IMG/VR virus record: IMGVR_UViG_3300021420_000109 | Coordinates: 1-26,786 of that record | DNA from: a virus | DNA length: 26,786 bases | Strand: one strand, 5' to 3' | Part shown: positions 13,864 to 22,310 of the stretch, piece after piece | Position numbering within the stretch: the stretch's first letter is position 1 | Layout: each line of letters begins with the position of its first letter | The notes under the pieces: generated by a model | The model's database searches: none | Told to the model about the DNA's origin: nothing | Seen by the model: only the letters and a program-made list of their open reading frames with translations | Position numbers and translations under genes: made by a program

Positions 13864-16159
13864 TTGCCTCTACTCGCATAAATTGCCCATTAGGATGCTG
13901 TACGTAGTGGTTCCCGTCTGGCGCTAGCCGACTGCCCGGCACATCGGGAAGGCTATCCTGATCATTCCTAGGCTCTTGGCGAGGCATTGTAAACGTTTCG
14001 TCGGGTTCGCCAGCCCTTATCATACCTTTCAATAGCTGTTCCACGATTGGTTTAATAGTTTCAGGACTAATTGCAGGACCACTATTACCCAATGCAACAA
14101 GCCGTTTAGTTTCGGCTTCGTAATCCAATCTAGCTTGCTGTGCAGTTTCTTTCTTTAATTCCAAATCAAGTTGTTGTGCTTTAATTGCTAATTCTTTATC
14201 CTTATCTGCTAATTCTTTAGTCTGCTTAGCAATAACCGCAAGCTGTTGTTGAATTTGATCAGAAGCTTTGTGCATCGCTTCAGTAATAGCCGGATTTGGA
14301 GCATCACCTGTAATATTTGGAGGAATAATTTTGCGCCAGCGATCCGCTAATAACTGAGCTTCTGGGAAATCCGCAACCTTCCAAAGTAAGTCGCCAGCAA
14401 TTCCCATAAATTCTTTATTCTGCGCTGCAATCTGAGTAAGAGCAGAAAACGCCTCTTGTCGTCTCGTTGCAAATGAAGGACCAGTATCAGCCATAATATC
14501 ATATTGACCAAAACCAGGATTAAATATAATTTCCTCAATTGGTCTGCCTTTATCTTTTTGCATATTATTAGGATCGGTTACATTTTGCATTGCATATTGT
14601 GCATCAGGATCAATCATAACTTGCAACATACGACCATCACTTGTTTCAATCCTCTTAATCCGTTTTGTATCATAAATTTTAGGAATAAGATAAATTAAAT
14701 CTTTTCCAGTTCTCCTAATAGCGATAGCTTGATTATCAATAAAATGATAAGTAGCCCGATCACCTTGTCGTTGTCTTGCATTAATAGCAACGCCGGATTT
14801 AGCATTTTCATTTTCACCTAACTGTGCTTGATATTGACCGGACGCCATCATCATTTCATCTTGCGCAATCTTTAATCCTTCAACATAAGCGGGTGAAGGT
14901 TGTGGAGGATTAGGACGCTTAGGTTCTGGTAATGGGTTTCCATCTTCATCGAACGCATTCCAAGGCATGTAAGAATGATTTTTACTATTCGCAGTTTTAT
15001 AGTATTCTTCAAAGTTTTGAATAGCTTGTGTAGCAGCAAGCCACGGTGCTTTAGTTTGTAAAGCACCAAATTCAACATTAGCACTAGTATTATAATTATA
15101 TATTTGTTGAGGATTAATTAACGCTCGTGTATGACCTTTACAATCCCATTCACCATCAATAACAGTTTCGCTACCCCATACCGGAATAATAGGAATTGTA
15201 TTACCTAACCATTCACCACGATCAATAATTATATCACCAGCAATCTTAAACCATTCAATATTATCAGTAAAAACCTTTCGCTCTTGATAAGTTCTTAAAT
15301 CTCTTGATAATTGCTTTTCACGACTTTTAATTTCTTTATATAACTCTTTCTGTTGATCGGTTAATTCACTTAATAAACTTTCAATTTGTTCTTTATTTTC
15401 AGGATCAAAAAAAGATACATATTTATCTTCATCTCTTGTTTTACGAAAATATTCAACTTCGCGAATATTATTTTGCGTCAACCACATGTCGGTTGATGTA
15501 TTACCTAAAGGTGCAAAACCCACTTTATCTTTAAATTTAGGATTTTTAGCTTTCCATATATCTTTAGCTACATCTTCAAAAACAAATCCCCATTCCGCGT
15601 CACTACCATCAATTTCATTACGATTAGGATCAAGATAAACAGAACGAGGGTCTTTAATCTTTTTGATATATATTTCTTGATCGAATGTTTTACTATCTAT
15701 ATAATCAACATGCAATCTCCAATAACCCCATCCGGCTTCAACTTGAAATTTAGAAGCATAATCATAAACATTTTCAGCATTTGAAATATATTCAATATGA
15801 TAAACAATCTCTTGAAAGATTTGAGCACCTTCAAAAGTCGCTTCATCATTAACCGGGCGAATACGAATACCCGGCTTATTCTGCTTCATATCATTGAGAA
15901 TTTGAAGATTATGCTGATTTGTTTTATTAATTGTGAGACAAGGGCGATCCATTAATTCTCGATTAGTAAGAATTTCCTTGTCCCATTGATACTTATTGTG
16001 GGTATCTCCATTTGCAAACTTATAATCATAATCAAATCGAATACGTGCGACAGCTTCCCATTGCTCTGCTTTTTTAAAACGTTCCTTAGCTTCTTTAATA
16101 ATATCTGCATCGGGATCACCCGTACTTTCTTCCCAAGTAGTACCCCATGCAGTTGTCAT
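13841..16159 (-). CDS. Portal protein, P22 gp1-like
   Basis: A 772-residue protein between the HNH gene and the large polyvalent gene. The N-terminal third carries family features: YDYKFANGDTHNKYQWDKEI, then RPCLTINKTNQHNLQILNDM and KPGIRIRPVNDEATFEGAQI, then an EYISNAENVYDYASKFQVEA helix and KDPRSVYLDPNRNEIDGSDA. Residues about 650-690 form a Lys/Glu/Gln-rich coiled-coil (the C-terminal barrel region), and the end is Pro/Asp-rich. P22 gp1 is 725 residues. Portals form the dodecameric ring at one capsid vertex through which DNA is pumped. The start overlaps the HNH stop (ATGA). Confidence 0.85.
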   Translation of the reverse strand: MTTAWGTTWEESTGDPDADIIKEAKERFKKAEQWEAVARIRFDYDYKFANGDTHNKYQWDKEILTNRELMDRPCLTINKTNQHNLQILNDMKQNKPGIRIRPVNDEATFEGAQIFQEIVYHIEYISNAENVYDYASKFQVEAGWGYWRLHVDYIDSKTFDQEIYIKKIKDPRSVYLDPNRNEIDGSDAEWGFVFEDVAKDIWKAKNPKFKDKVGFAPLGNTSTDMWLTQNNIREVEYFRKTRDEDKYVSFFDPENKEQIESLLSELTDQQKELYKEIKSREKQLSRDLRTYQERKVFTDNIEWFKIAGDIIIDRGEWLGNTIPIIPVWGSETVIDGEWDCKGHTRALINPQQIYNYNTSANVEFGALQTKAPWLAATQAIQNFEEYYKTANSKNHSYMPWNAFDEDGNPLPEPKRPNPPQPSPAYVEGLKIAQDEMMMASGQYQAQLGENENAKSGVAINARQRQGDRATYHFIDNQAIAIRRTGKDLIYLIPKIYDTKRIKRIETSDGRMLQVMIDPDAQYAMQNVTDPNNMQKDKGRPIEEIIFNPGFGQYDIMADTGPSFATRRQEAFSALTQIAAQNKEFMGIAGDLLWKVADFPEAQLLADRWRKIIPPNITGDAPNPAITEAMHKASDQIQQQLAVIAKQTKELADKDKELAIKAQQLDLELKKETAQQARLDYEAETKRLVALGNSGPAISPETIKPIVEQLLKGMIRAGEPDETFTMPRQEPRNDQDSLPDVPGSRLAPDGNHYVQHPNGQFMRVEANAPAGQQ

Positions 16160-16413
16160 GCTAATTTCTTTTGATCAATACTATTTTTTCGCAAATTACA
16201 TTTATAATGCACCAATACAATATTTAAACTATTTACTTTTCCACCTTCGGATTTTCTTTTTAAATGTTCAAATGTCGCAAAATCTTTTGAGGGAGCACCG
16301 CATTGTCTTCTATTAAAAGACATTAATTTATTGCAATAATAACAATTACCATTTTGTTTTTCAAATAATTGTATTCTAAATTGATTTTTATATGGTCCTA
16401 TTCCTTTAGACAT
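16156..16413 (-). CDS. Small HNH endonuclease between terminase and portal
   Basis: An 85-residue protein if started at the ATG that shares a base with the terminase stop (TAATG at 16413); an ATG at 16428 would add five residues. Motifs: NGNCYYCNKLM (a Cys-x2-Cys zinc pair), DFATFEHLKRKSEGGK with the central His, and NSLNIVLVHYKCNLRK with the second Cys and Asn. This is the CxxC ... H ... N ... CN layout of compact HNH nucleases. In cos-type phages an HNH protein beside the terminase assists DNA cleavage; here it could do that or be a free-standing mobile nuclease. Coupling on both sides favours a resident late gene. Confidence 0.75.
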   Translation of the reverse strand: MSKGIGPYKNQFRIQLFEKQNGNCYYCNKLMSFNRRQCGAPSKDFATFEHLKRKSEGGKVNSLNIVLVHYKCNLRKNSIDQKKLA

Positions 16414-17795
16414 TAACCACTCATCCAACCATTTTGATGTCTATTCAAACTATGTACATTATGAGCAATCTTAGGTTTAGGTACTATTGCCATTTCAGGC
16501 TTTAAACTTAATGCAAATGTTTGAAATGCATCGGCACCATGCGAATACTCATCATGACGCGGATTTTGACTAAATTGACCATCTTCATTAACATCGTACT
16601 GATAACGAATTAAACACTGCCAGCCATCGGCAGTGTTTTCTTCATCAAAATTACATAAATCAAATACAGACCTTCCAGCCCTAATTCCCATTACTTTTTT
16701 AGATATTCTCGGAACAACTCTAACTTTACCTGGATAACTAGCACGCAATTGTTTAACCGGACTACGACCGGCTAACGTCTCATTATCTCCATCATGCGGT
16801 AAATTATGAAATCCGTAATTATATTTACAATCTTGAAGATAACTTATATAATAAGGCATCTTCTGTAATCTATCTTGAAAAAATCGAATTAAATTATAAT
16901 GCATTCCTACTTGTTGAATAAACCAAATAGATGTATAATCATCGTGCCCTAAATCCCAAAATGTATGAACAGGACGGCTAGGATCATATTCGACTTTCCC
17001 GCGCCGCCCTTCAAGTAAAACTTTCTTAATCTCTTGTGCATAAATTGCACCAACTAAGGTTTGTCGAGTTTGACCACCCCAAATATGCATCCATTCATCA
17101 TTATCACCAACTCTTAATAATTCACATTCTAATTTAAGATCATCTGGCAACCATGGATTATCTTTATAACTAAGCATTTGAACAAATGCATAACGAACTT
17201 TATCCCCACAATTATTAATTATAAAGTCAGGAGCATAAATATCTCGCTTTACTATAAAGCGTTTGTAAGTTTCATCAGTATCTAATTCAGGATTAAAACT
17301 AATCCAAATTTCAGTTCCTTTACCGAAAGGACCACCTTTATTGAAATCGATATTTTCTAATACAACTCGTTGACCACGACCACGAATTGTGGGGATAAGT
17401 TTATCCCATGAAGCTTTAGAAACGTTAACAGCTTCTTCAATCCATGCAATATCAATACGAGCAAGCGATTTAATCGAGTTAATATTGAAACGTAATCCAA
17501 AAAATATAAACTCTGCACCAGTACGCTTTGAAATTATTGTAGTTGCTTGTATATCAAATTCATTTGATAATCCCATATCCTCAATACGATTTACAATGGT
17601 TTGATATACACTTTCATTAATTGATTTTTGAATTTCACGAAAACATGCTATTCTTATTTTACATTTACAAGATAATATAATAAGTGCTAAAGCAATTGTT
17701 TCAGTTTTCATTCCTCCCCGACCACCATAGAGAATTTTATAGCGAGCAGGTTCGTTAATTAAAAATAAAAGTTTTTCGGGAAATTCTATCCTCAT
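16413..17795 (-). CDS. Terminase large subunit (packaging ATPase/nuclease)
   Basis: A 460-residue protein. ATPase: Walker A YGGRGGMKTE (residues 23-32), adenine-side CFREIQKSI (51-59), Walker B IDIAWIEEA (114-122), coupling motif ISFNPE (165-170). Nuclease: HTFWDLGHDD with Asp281, and HDEYSHGADAFQTF with Asp422; HDGDNE (334-339) may add a metal ligand. This order is that of the large terminase that cuts concatemers and drives DNA into the procapsid through the portal. Length is typical. The gene starts nine bases after the lectin-like gene. No small-subunit gene is seen upstream. Confidence 0.9.
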   Translation of the reverse strand: MRIEFPEKLLFLINEPARYKILYGGRGGMKTETIALALIILSCKCKIRIACFREIQKSINESVYQTIVNRIEDMGLSNEFDIQATTIISKRTGAEFIFFGLRFNINSIKSLARIDIAWIEEAVNVSKASWDKLIPTIRGRGQRVVLENIDFNKGGPFGKGTEIWISFNPELDTDETYKRFIVKRDIYAPDFIINNCGDKVRYAFVQMLSYKDNPWLPDDLKLECELLRVGDNDEWMHIWGGQTRQTLVGAIYAQEIKKVLLEGRRGKVEYDPSRPVHTFWDLGHDDYTSIWFIQQVGMHYNLIRFFQDRLQKMPYYISYLQDCKYNYGFHNLPHDGDNETLAGRSPVKQLRASYPGKVRVVPRISKKVMGIRAGRSVFDLCNFDEENTADGWQCLIRYQYDVNEDGQFSQNPRHDEYSHGADAFQTFALSLKPEMAIVPKPKIAHNVHSLNRHQNGWMSG

Positions 17796-17804
17796 TATAA
17801 AGTT

Positions 17805-19307
17805 TCAATTTTGCACCAATTTATCACTAAATTGTGATTGCCATACTTGAATTTTTTTTACGCTCATTGCCCAATTACCCATACCAGTCCCGACATTACA
17901 AGCTGTAGGCGTAAATGAAGCTGTGCAGCCACTTGAAATAATCAAAATGAATCCATTGCTACCATCTGCTTCTGTAAATGCTCCATCATAAGGGGATGCT
18001 GTACATGTTGCCTGCTTGCCGCTTCCTTTGGCGAAATAGGTGCAATTATTGGCATTGGTTGCGATCATCAGCGATGATGCGACTTGACCGCGGTTAAAAC
18101 TTAAAGCATATACACCAACCTTACCCGTAGTGCCGCTAGTTTGCGATGCAACAGTTGTTGCTGCCGTAGTTCCGTTATTATTCCCGATATAGCTTCCGAC
18201 GGCGATAGAACCAGCAGATAGCATTTGCGTGACATGCAGCGTCACGCCATCACTATCGATTGAGCCGGTGAAAACCGCATTACCGGGGCAGGTATCTGCA
18301 TCAACTAAATAGCCATAAAATCCCGTTCCGTTGTTTTTTGATGGAGGCACCCATAATTGATCGAAGGTATGAAAAGTATTGCCGTCTAAAACCGGATTGC
18401 ATTCTGTCGAACGCAGCGGCGGCGTACCAAAATAATCAGAGAAGATCGAGCCGCCAGAACACGAAACACCGCAAAGATTGTCATGCAAAAAATTATTTAG
18501 CAGTACATTACCATTATTACTAAAACAATCACAATTGTCGGTCTCGATGAAATTCGAACCAGGTATCGTTCCGGGCCATGAAGTTAACCACCACGCAGGC
18601 CATCGCCAAGGTGATCCCGCAATTCCGTTCGGCGCCTTGGTTTCATCGAATGAAACATATGCGCGCGCGTAAAGGCCATTTTTGAAACTAATACCCCGAT
18701 AAGTTTCCGGTACTCCTGAAGGAACATTTAAAGAAGTCCATGTACTGATACCATAATTACTATCGCCCTGTGAAACATTAGTTAGTGTCAACCCGGTAAC
18801 TGGATCAACCGATAAAGTGTTGGTAGCTTGAATGATCGAAGCCATGAACTCGCAACTAGCGAGTGTTTGCGCCGGACTAACCGTATATGTCCCCGTTCCA
18901 CCGGAACCTGCCGTGATAGTCGTCCCTATTGACGGAGCGCACCCTCCGGCTCCGACACCAGGACTCAATGTCATTCCAACTTTAAGTACCGCAGAAGACA
19001 CAGCCGTTACTGTCATCGTGCCAGTGTTGGCAATTGACGCAGTTAAATCTACACGAGTTAAACCTTGAGTACGCCAATTAAATCCAGCGGCATTAGTAGC
19101 GCCAAGATCGATCGTCGCAAGCGACGTCATCGGATCAAAAAATGTGCACGTATTAAATCCAAAAGCACCAGCAGTACTCGGAACGGCGTCAGGACAACCT
19201 TGTGAAGAACTAGTTGAAAAAACTTGAAATATAGCAAATCCTGCCATCGCTAATTTAGCGATCAATAGAATACCAATAATTGATAATGCAATTAGAGAAC
19301 GACGCAT
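17805..19307 (-). CDS. Exported GH16/concanavalin-A-like protein with two inserted beta repeats
   Basis: A 500-residue protein with a signal peptide or anchor (RRSLIALSIIGILLIAKLAM, end near MAG). A lectin/glucanase-like scaffold is visible: GLYARAYVSFDETKAPNG (211-228), WRWPAWWLTSWPG (234-246), FIETDNCDCF (253-262) and FHTFDQLWVPP (312-322), the order of strands seen in family-16 glycosidases, where E-x-D-x-x-E carries catalysis. Here the third acidic residue is Asp. Residues 91-158 and 346-416 hold two copies of a G-T/V-T-T-V-VG repeat common in phage fibre proteins. At least ten Cys fit an oxidising compartment. It may bind or cut a surface polysaccharide. Confidence 0.55.
   Translation of the reverse strand: MRRSLIALSIIGILLIAKLAMAGFAIFQVFSTSSSQGCPDAVPSTAGAFGFNTCTFFDPMTSLATIDLGATNAAGFNWRTQGLTRVDLTASIANTGTMTVTAVSSAVLKVGMTLSPGVGAGGCAPSIGTTITAGSGGTGTYTVSPAQTLASCEFMASIIQATNTLSVDPVTGLTLTNVSQGDSNYGISTWTSLNVPSGVPETYRGISFKNGLYARAYVSFDETKAPNGIAGSPWRWPAWWLTSWPGTIPGSNFIETDNCDCFSNNGNVLLNNFLHDNLCGVSCSGGSIFSDYFGTPPLRSTECNPVLDGNTFHTFDQLWVPPSKNNGTGFYGYLVDADTCPGNAVFTGSIDSDGVTLHVTQMLSAGSIAVGSYIGNNNGTTAATTVASQTSGTTGKVGVYALSFNRGQVASSLMIATNANNCTYFAKGSGKQATCTASPYDGAFTEADGSNGFILIISSGCTASFTPTACNVGTGMGNWAMSVKKIQVWQSQFSDKLVQN
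18060..18272 (-). repeat. Beta-repeat copy 2 in the lectin-like protein (residues 346-416)
   Basis: Reads through FTGSIDSDGVTLHVTQMLSA, GSIAVGSYI, TTVASQTSGTTGKVGVYALS to QVASSLMIA. Same order as copy 1: strand, '-TAVSS--L-VG', TT-x-TVAS, GT-G-Y, Q--AS. It interrupts the lectin scaffold after GYLVDADTCPG. Confidence 0.55.
18834..19037 (-). repeat. Beta-repeat copy 1 in the lectin-like protein (residues 91-158)
   Basis: Reads SIANTGTMTVTAVSSAVLKV, GMTLSPGVGAGGCAP, TTITAGSGGTGTYTVSPAQT, LASCEFMAS. Modules of this type (VTAVSSG-L-VGQ-L-G ... GTGGTGTYTV--SQTVAS) are frequent in phage fibre and environmental surface proteins. The two Cys in this copy have no counterpart in copy 2. Confidence 0.65.
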
Positions 19308-19317
19308 TAATCACCTA

Positions 19318-20229
19318 TTAGCTAGTTGGGCAAGAACCATGAACTGTCATAAAATAAGTACAAAGACGACCTTCAAGGTTTGTAACATCAGTAGATGATA
19401 AACTGCCTCCGATAGTGATTGCACCAAGCTGTAAAATACTCCCGAAATTCACCGTTGATCCGGCAACACGCTGAGCAAGGATAGCAACGTTACCATTGAG
19501 AACGGCGGCAGATGCTTCTGTGCTATCACCGACATCGGATGCATTCTTGTAATGTTGAACTGCACCGGCACTAGAACGATTAACCACATAATGACCAATA
19601 CTATCAGCATTCAATATCCCTGTAGCGTTTGTTGCGGAATTAGCATCACCGTAAAAGTTGCCATCATTATATTTCGGAAACAGTCTCGTGGAATTAGTTG
19701 CCGCCAATACAAGACCCATAACCGTACCGCCCGATGCACCGCTTGTAGCATTTGTGAAACTCCATGCCGATACGTGCGAAGAATTCTGCGTGAAATGCGG
19801 TGAAGTTGCAGTTGAAGGATTGAAACCAGTATCGATATAGATCGTTGTGCTGGCATCGACACCGCTCCATCCATTATTTGCGGAAAAACAGGCAGTAGCC
19901 CCAGCGCAACCCGTTGAAACATTGCCGTTTGCAGTTCCATTAAAAGTGCCAGGATTGACAGCATTGACGAGAGAATTTGCACTGGAATTGATGGCAAAAA
20001 TATAAAGCACATCAAGCTTGGCAAACACACCATCGGTCACGAGCCCGCAGATCAGTGTCGTAACCGCCGCGGAGTTTTGACCGCTGTCGAGCATACCGTT
20101 ATACGTAGTCGCTTGAGAGCATCCGCCACCTCCTGTCGAAGCCGAAACAAGCGGCAGCCAGCCAGCAGCGCGAACAGCGACAGCAGCAAGTACAAAGAAG
20201 ACACCAATGACGGCGGCGAGCCGTTTCAT
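19318..20229 (-). CDS. Exported beta-rich protein (303 aa), probable surface or fibre protein
   Basis: A 303-residue protein with a clear signal peptide (KRLAAVIGVFFVLAAVAV, cleavage near RAAG). The body has CSQATTYNGMLDSGQNSAAV, LICGLVTDGVFAKLDVLYIF, WSGVDASTTIYIDTGFNPST, HVSAWSF and LFPKYNDGNFYGDAN, ending SLSSTDVTNLEGRLCTYFMT. This type of protein (jelly-roll/LamG-like sequence with paired Cys) occurs in phages and prophages next to fibre genes; function unknown. The start overlaps the previous stop (ATGA), and the gene is about 50% GC, unlike the head genes. Confidence 0.55.
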   Translation of the reverse strand: MKRLAAVIGVFFVLAAVAVRAAGWLPLVSASTGGGGCSQATTYNGMLDSGQNSAAVTTLICGLVTDGVFAKLDVLYIFAINSSANSLVNAVNPGTFNGTANGNVSTGCAGATACFSANNGWSGVDASTTIYIDTGFNPSTATSPHFTQNSSHVSAWSFTNATSGASGGTVMGLVLAATNSTRLFPKYNDGNFYGDANSATNATGILNADSIGHYVVNRSSAGAVQHYKNASDVGDSTEASAAVLNGNVAILAQRVAGSTVNFGSILQLGAITIGGSLSSTDVTNLEGRLCTYFMTVHGSCPTS

Positions 20230-20486
20230 GGCTTCTTTTCCTCCCCGGCATTTTCCTTCGTTTTCTCGGCCGCATCGCGCTCGGCCTTCAACGCCTCGGG
20301 TAGCTTGACCTTCGCAAGATCACAAAAGTCCTGGAACCTCATGCGAAAGCCGTAAAGAGCCGCTTCACAGAGCAGCGGAATGATCGTCGCTTGATCGGCA
20401 AGCGTCAGCGGAATGTTGACCGTGGACTGCTGAGCGCCGGCACAAGATGGCGTAAGCAGAGTCAGAATGACTAAAATTCTTCGCAT
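20226..20486 (-). CDS. Small exported hypothetical protein (86 aa)
   Basis: Starts MRRILVILTLLTPSCAGAQQ, a short signal peptide with probable cleavage after AGA; the SCA is not a good lipobox. The mature part holds IPLTLADQATIIPLLCEAAL, two further Cys and a charged helical end rich in Ala, Lys and Glu. No family recognised. It is GC-rich, starts eight bases after the previous stop behind a GAGGTAAGG tract, and is coupled to the next gene. Confidence 0.5.
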   Translation of the reverse strand: MRRILVILTLLTPSCAGAQQSTVNIPLTLADQATIIPLLCEAALYGFRMRFQDFCDLAKVKLPEALKAERDAAEKTKENAGEEKKP

Positions 20487-20494
20487 ACCTTACC

Positions 20495-20839
20495 TCAATT
20501 CGGCGCGATCGGCACATAGGGCACGGCGTTCTGTAGAACCTGCAATTGAAACGCGTTGACTTGCCCCACGAACGTATCCCGCAAAGTTCCGGCCCAATAA
20601 TTGAGAACTTGCGCAGTCGTGCACGTTCCGTTGATGCTGGTATTGCAGCCGGATTGGAAGACCTGCACGATATTGGTTTGCAACGTGTTAGGCTTAGCCG
20701 TTCCCGCATCAGTGAAAGTCCGCGAACAGCCTGCCATACAAAGACCAGCAGGCGTTGTAAGCGTGATCGTGATCGTGTCAGCAGCGGCCGGCAGGGAAAG
20801 GCAGGCGAGTAACGAAGCGAGCAAGAGTTGTTTCTTCAT
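20495..20839 (-). CDS. Small exported hypothetical protein (114 aa), Cys-rich
   Basis: Start chosen at ATG 20839 (MKKQLLLASLLACLSLPAAA), a classical signal peptide, four bases after the fibre-like gene's stop; longer frames upstream overlap that gene. The mature part begins DTITITLTTPAG and holds four Cys (GLCMAGCSR; SGCNTSINGTC), then a helical end FVGQVNAFQLQVLQNAVPYV. Disulfide-bonded periplasmic or secreted protein is the natural reading. No family recognised. Confidence 0.55.
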   Translation of the reverse strand: MKKQLLLASLLACLSLPAAADTITITLTTPAGLCMAGCSRTFTDAGTAKPNTLQTNIVQVFQSGCNTSINGTCTTAQVLNYWAGTLRDTFVGQVNAFQLQVLQNAVPYVPIAPN

Positions 20840-20843
20840 GTGA

Positions 20844-22310
20844 TCAGTCCGTTTTCCATGAGGTTCCATCACAGTAGACCGAGGCGTGCGTGGTTCCGCC
20901 ACTAGCATAGGCGGTTAGAAACGTTGGCGTCAAAGCATCAGACACCGCAGCACGCGAACCTTCTGCGGCACCATTACAAGTCGGAAGCGGAGTACCGGCG
21001 GCGCTGAATACAACGTTATTTTGAATCACGCCAGTATTCTTAACTGTGAATACTGCTGCAAGAGCATTTTGAGACGTTCCAGTTGTCCCAGCTTTTGCTG
21101 TTTGAAAGATAATATCGCCACCTGCGCCGGTGCCAGTTCCTTGAGAACCATTAAAAGTCCAATTGACGCCTGCCGTGTTGCTGGTGCCAGCTACCACATT
21201 TTGAACTTGAAGCGTTTGAGCAACCGGAGCACCAGCATCAGCCTGTCCTAATTGCCACGCATTATTCGATGGTATTGTTATATACGTACTAGTCGAACCA
21301 GTCCAATTTTGCAATAACAAAGTTCCATTAGCAGAAGCACTAATATTGAATCTACTTTGAATTGATAATGATCCAGTTGTTCCAACTGTTAGATTTCCAC
21401 TTGAAATAATACTGCCGGAATTCACAACTCCAGAAAACGTATGCTGATTAGTTGTACCTATTCCATAATCATATCTAAGCGTTCCAGAAATAGCTAGACC
21501 TAATTTTGAAGCAGCCGTAACATACCATCCCGTATTATTTTCAAAATTATTCATCGCAAGAGACGGAGCCGCCACCGAGCCGGCTCCATTCACTGCAATC
21601 GAATCGGCACCAAGCGCCCAAGCTTTAGTAAGCGTGACATTGGTTCCAGCTACTGGAACCTTAATATATGCCCCATAATAATTCGTGAACGTCGTCGCAT
21701 TCGATGCGGCAACGGTATTGCCACCGAAAATATCTGTATAAGCATTCGCAACTGTACCGCTTGATGTGGTATCTGTCATCGTCGCCGTAACGTTCGCGTA
21801 ACGAATGCCAGCCGTTGTCCACGCTGCTGCGGAGATATTACCGCTCAAGCCGAAACTGCCACCTGCGACAGTGGTCTTTCCATTAAGCGTAGCCGTCCCG
21901 GATGTACACAGCACATCCGAACCTATGGTGCAGCCATCGATCGCAACCGAGGTCGCAGTCGCAACACCGAGAACAGGTGTAATCAGCGTCGGCGAGGTCT
22001 GCATCACCGCGACCGTGCCGGTGCCGGTCAGCGTATATTCTCCAAGCACTCCCGCATTGTCATAGAGAATGCGCGTCGTCGTCCCGCTCGTGATCGTGCT
22101 GGTTCCAACAGTGAGCCCACCGCCACTGCCACATGCGCCGGAGCCCACAGTACCGCTACTGATCGTGAGGCATTGGCCGTTTGACCCGCCCGTAACAGGC
22201 GTCGTATTGACGACAATCGTTGTCTGCGCCGAAGCCGTTATAGTCTGCGGGTAGGCAGGCGACAACGCGAAAAGTAGGCCAAAAAGAACACCAGCCAAGG
22301 TTCGTCGCAT
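20844..22310 (-). CDS. Tail-fibre-like protein with signal peptide (488 aa)
   Basis: Start chosen at ATG 22310, sharing one base with the previous stop (TGATG), followed by a signal peptide RRTLAGVLFGLLFALSPAYP. The body is Gly/Thr/Ser/Val-rich: SNGQCLTISSGTVGSGACGS, then TSTITSGTTTRILYDNAGVL and GEYTLTGTGTVAVMQTSPTL, a module well known from phage fibre proteins; later FTNYYGAYIKVPVAG and NNTGWYVTAASKLG; the end TPTFLTAYASGGTTHASVYC resembles fibre C-termini. The combination of fibre modules with a secretion signal is unusual. Composition changes within the gene (GC-rich first third, AT-rich middle). Confidence 0.6.
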   Translation of the reverse strand: MRRTLAGVLFGLLFALSPAYPQTITASAQTTIVVNTTPVTGGSNGQCLTISSGTVGSGACGSGGGLTVGTSTITSGTTTRILYDNAGVLGEYTLTGTGTVAVMQTSPTLITPVLGVATATSVAIDGCTIGSDVLCTSGTATLNGKTTVAGGSFGLSGNISAAAWTTAGIRYANVTATMTDTTSSGTVANAYTDIFGGNTVAASNATTFTNYYGAYIKVPVAGTNVTLTKAWALGADSIAVNGAGSVAAPSLAMNNFENNTGWYVTAASKLGLAISGTLRYDYGIGTTNQHTFSGVVNSGSIISSGNLTVGTTGSLSIQSRFNISASANGTLLLQNWTGSTSTYITIPSNNAWQLGQADAGAPVAQTLQVQNVVAGTSNTAGVNWTFNGSQGTGTGAGGDIIFQTAKAGTTGTSQNALAAVFTVKNTGVIQNNVVFSAAGTPLPTCNGAAEGSRAAVSDALTPTFLTAYASGGTTHASVYCDGTSWKTD

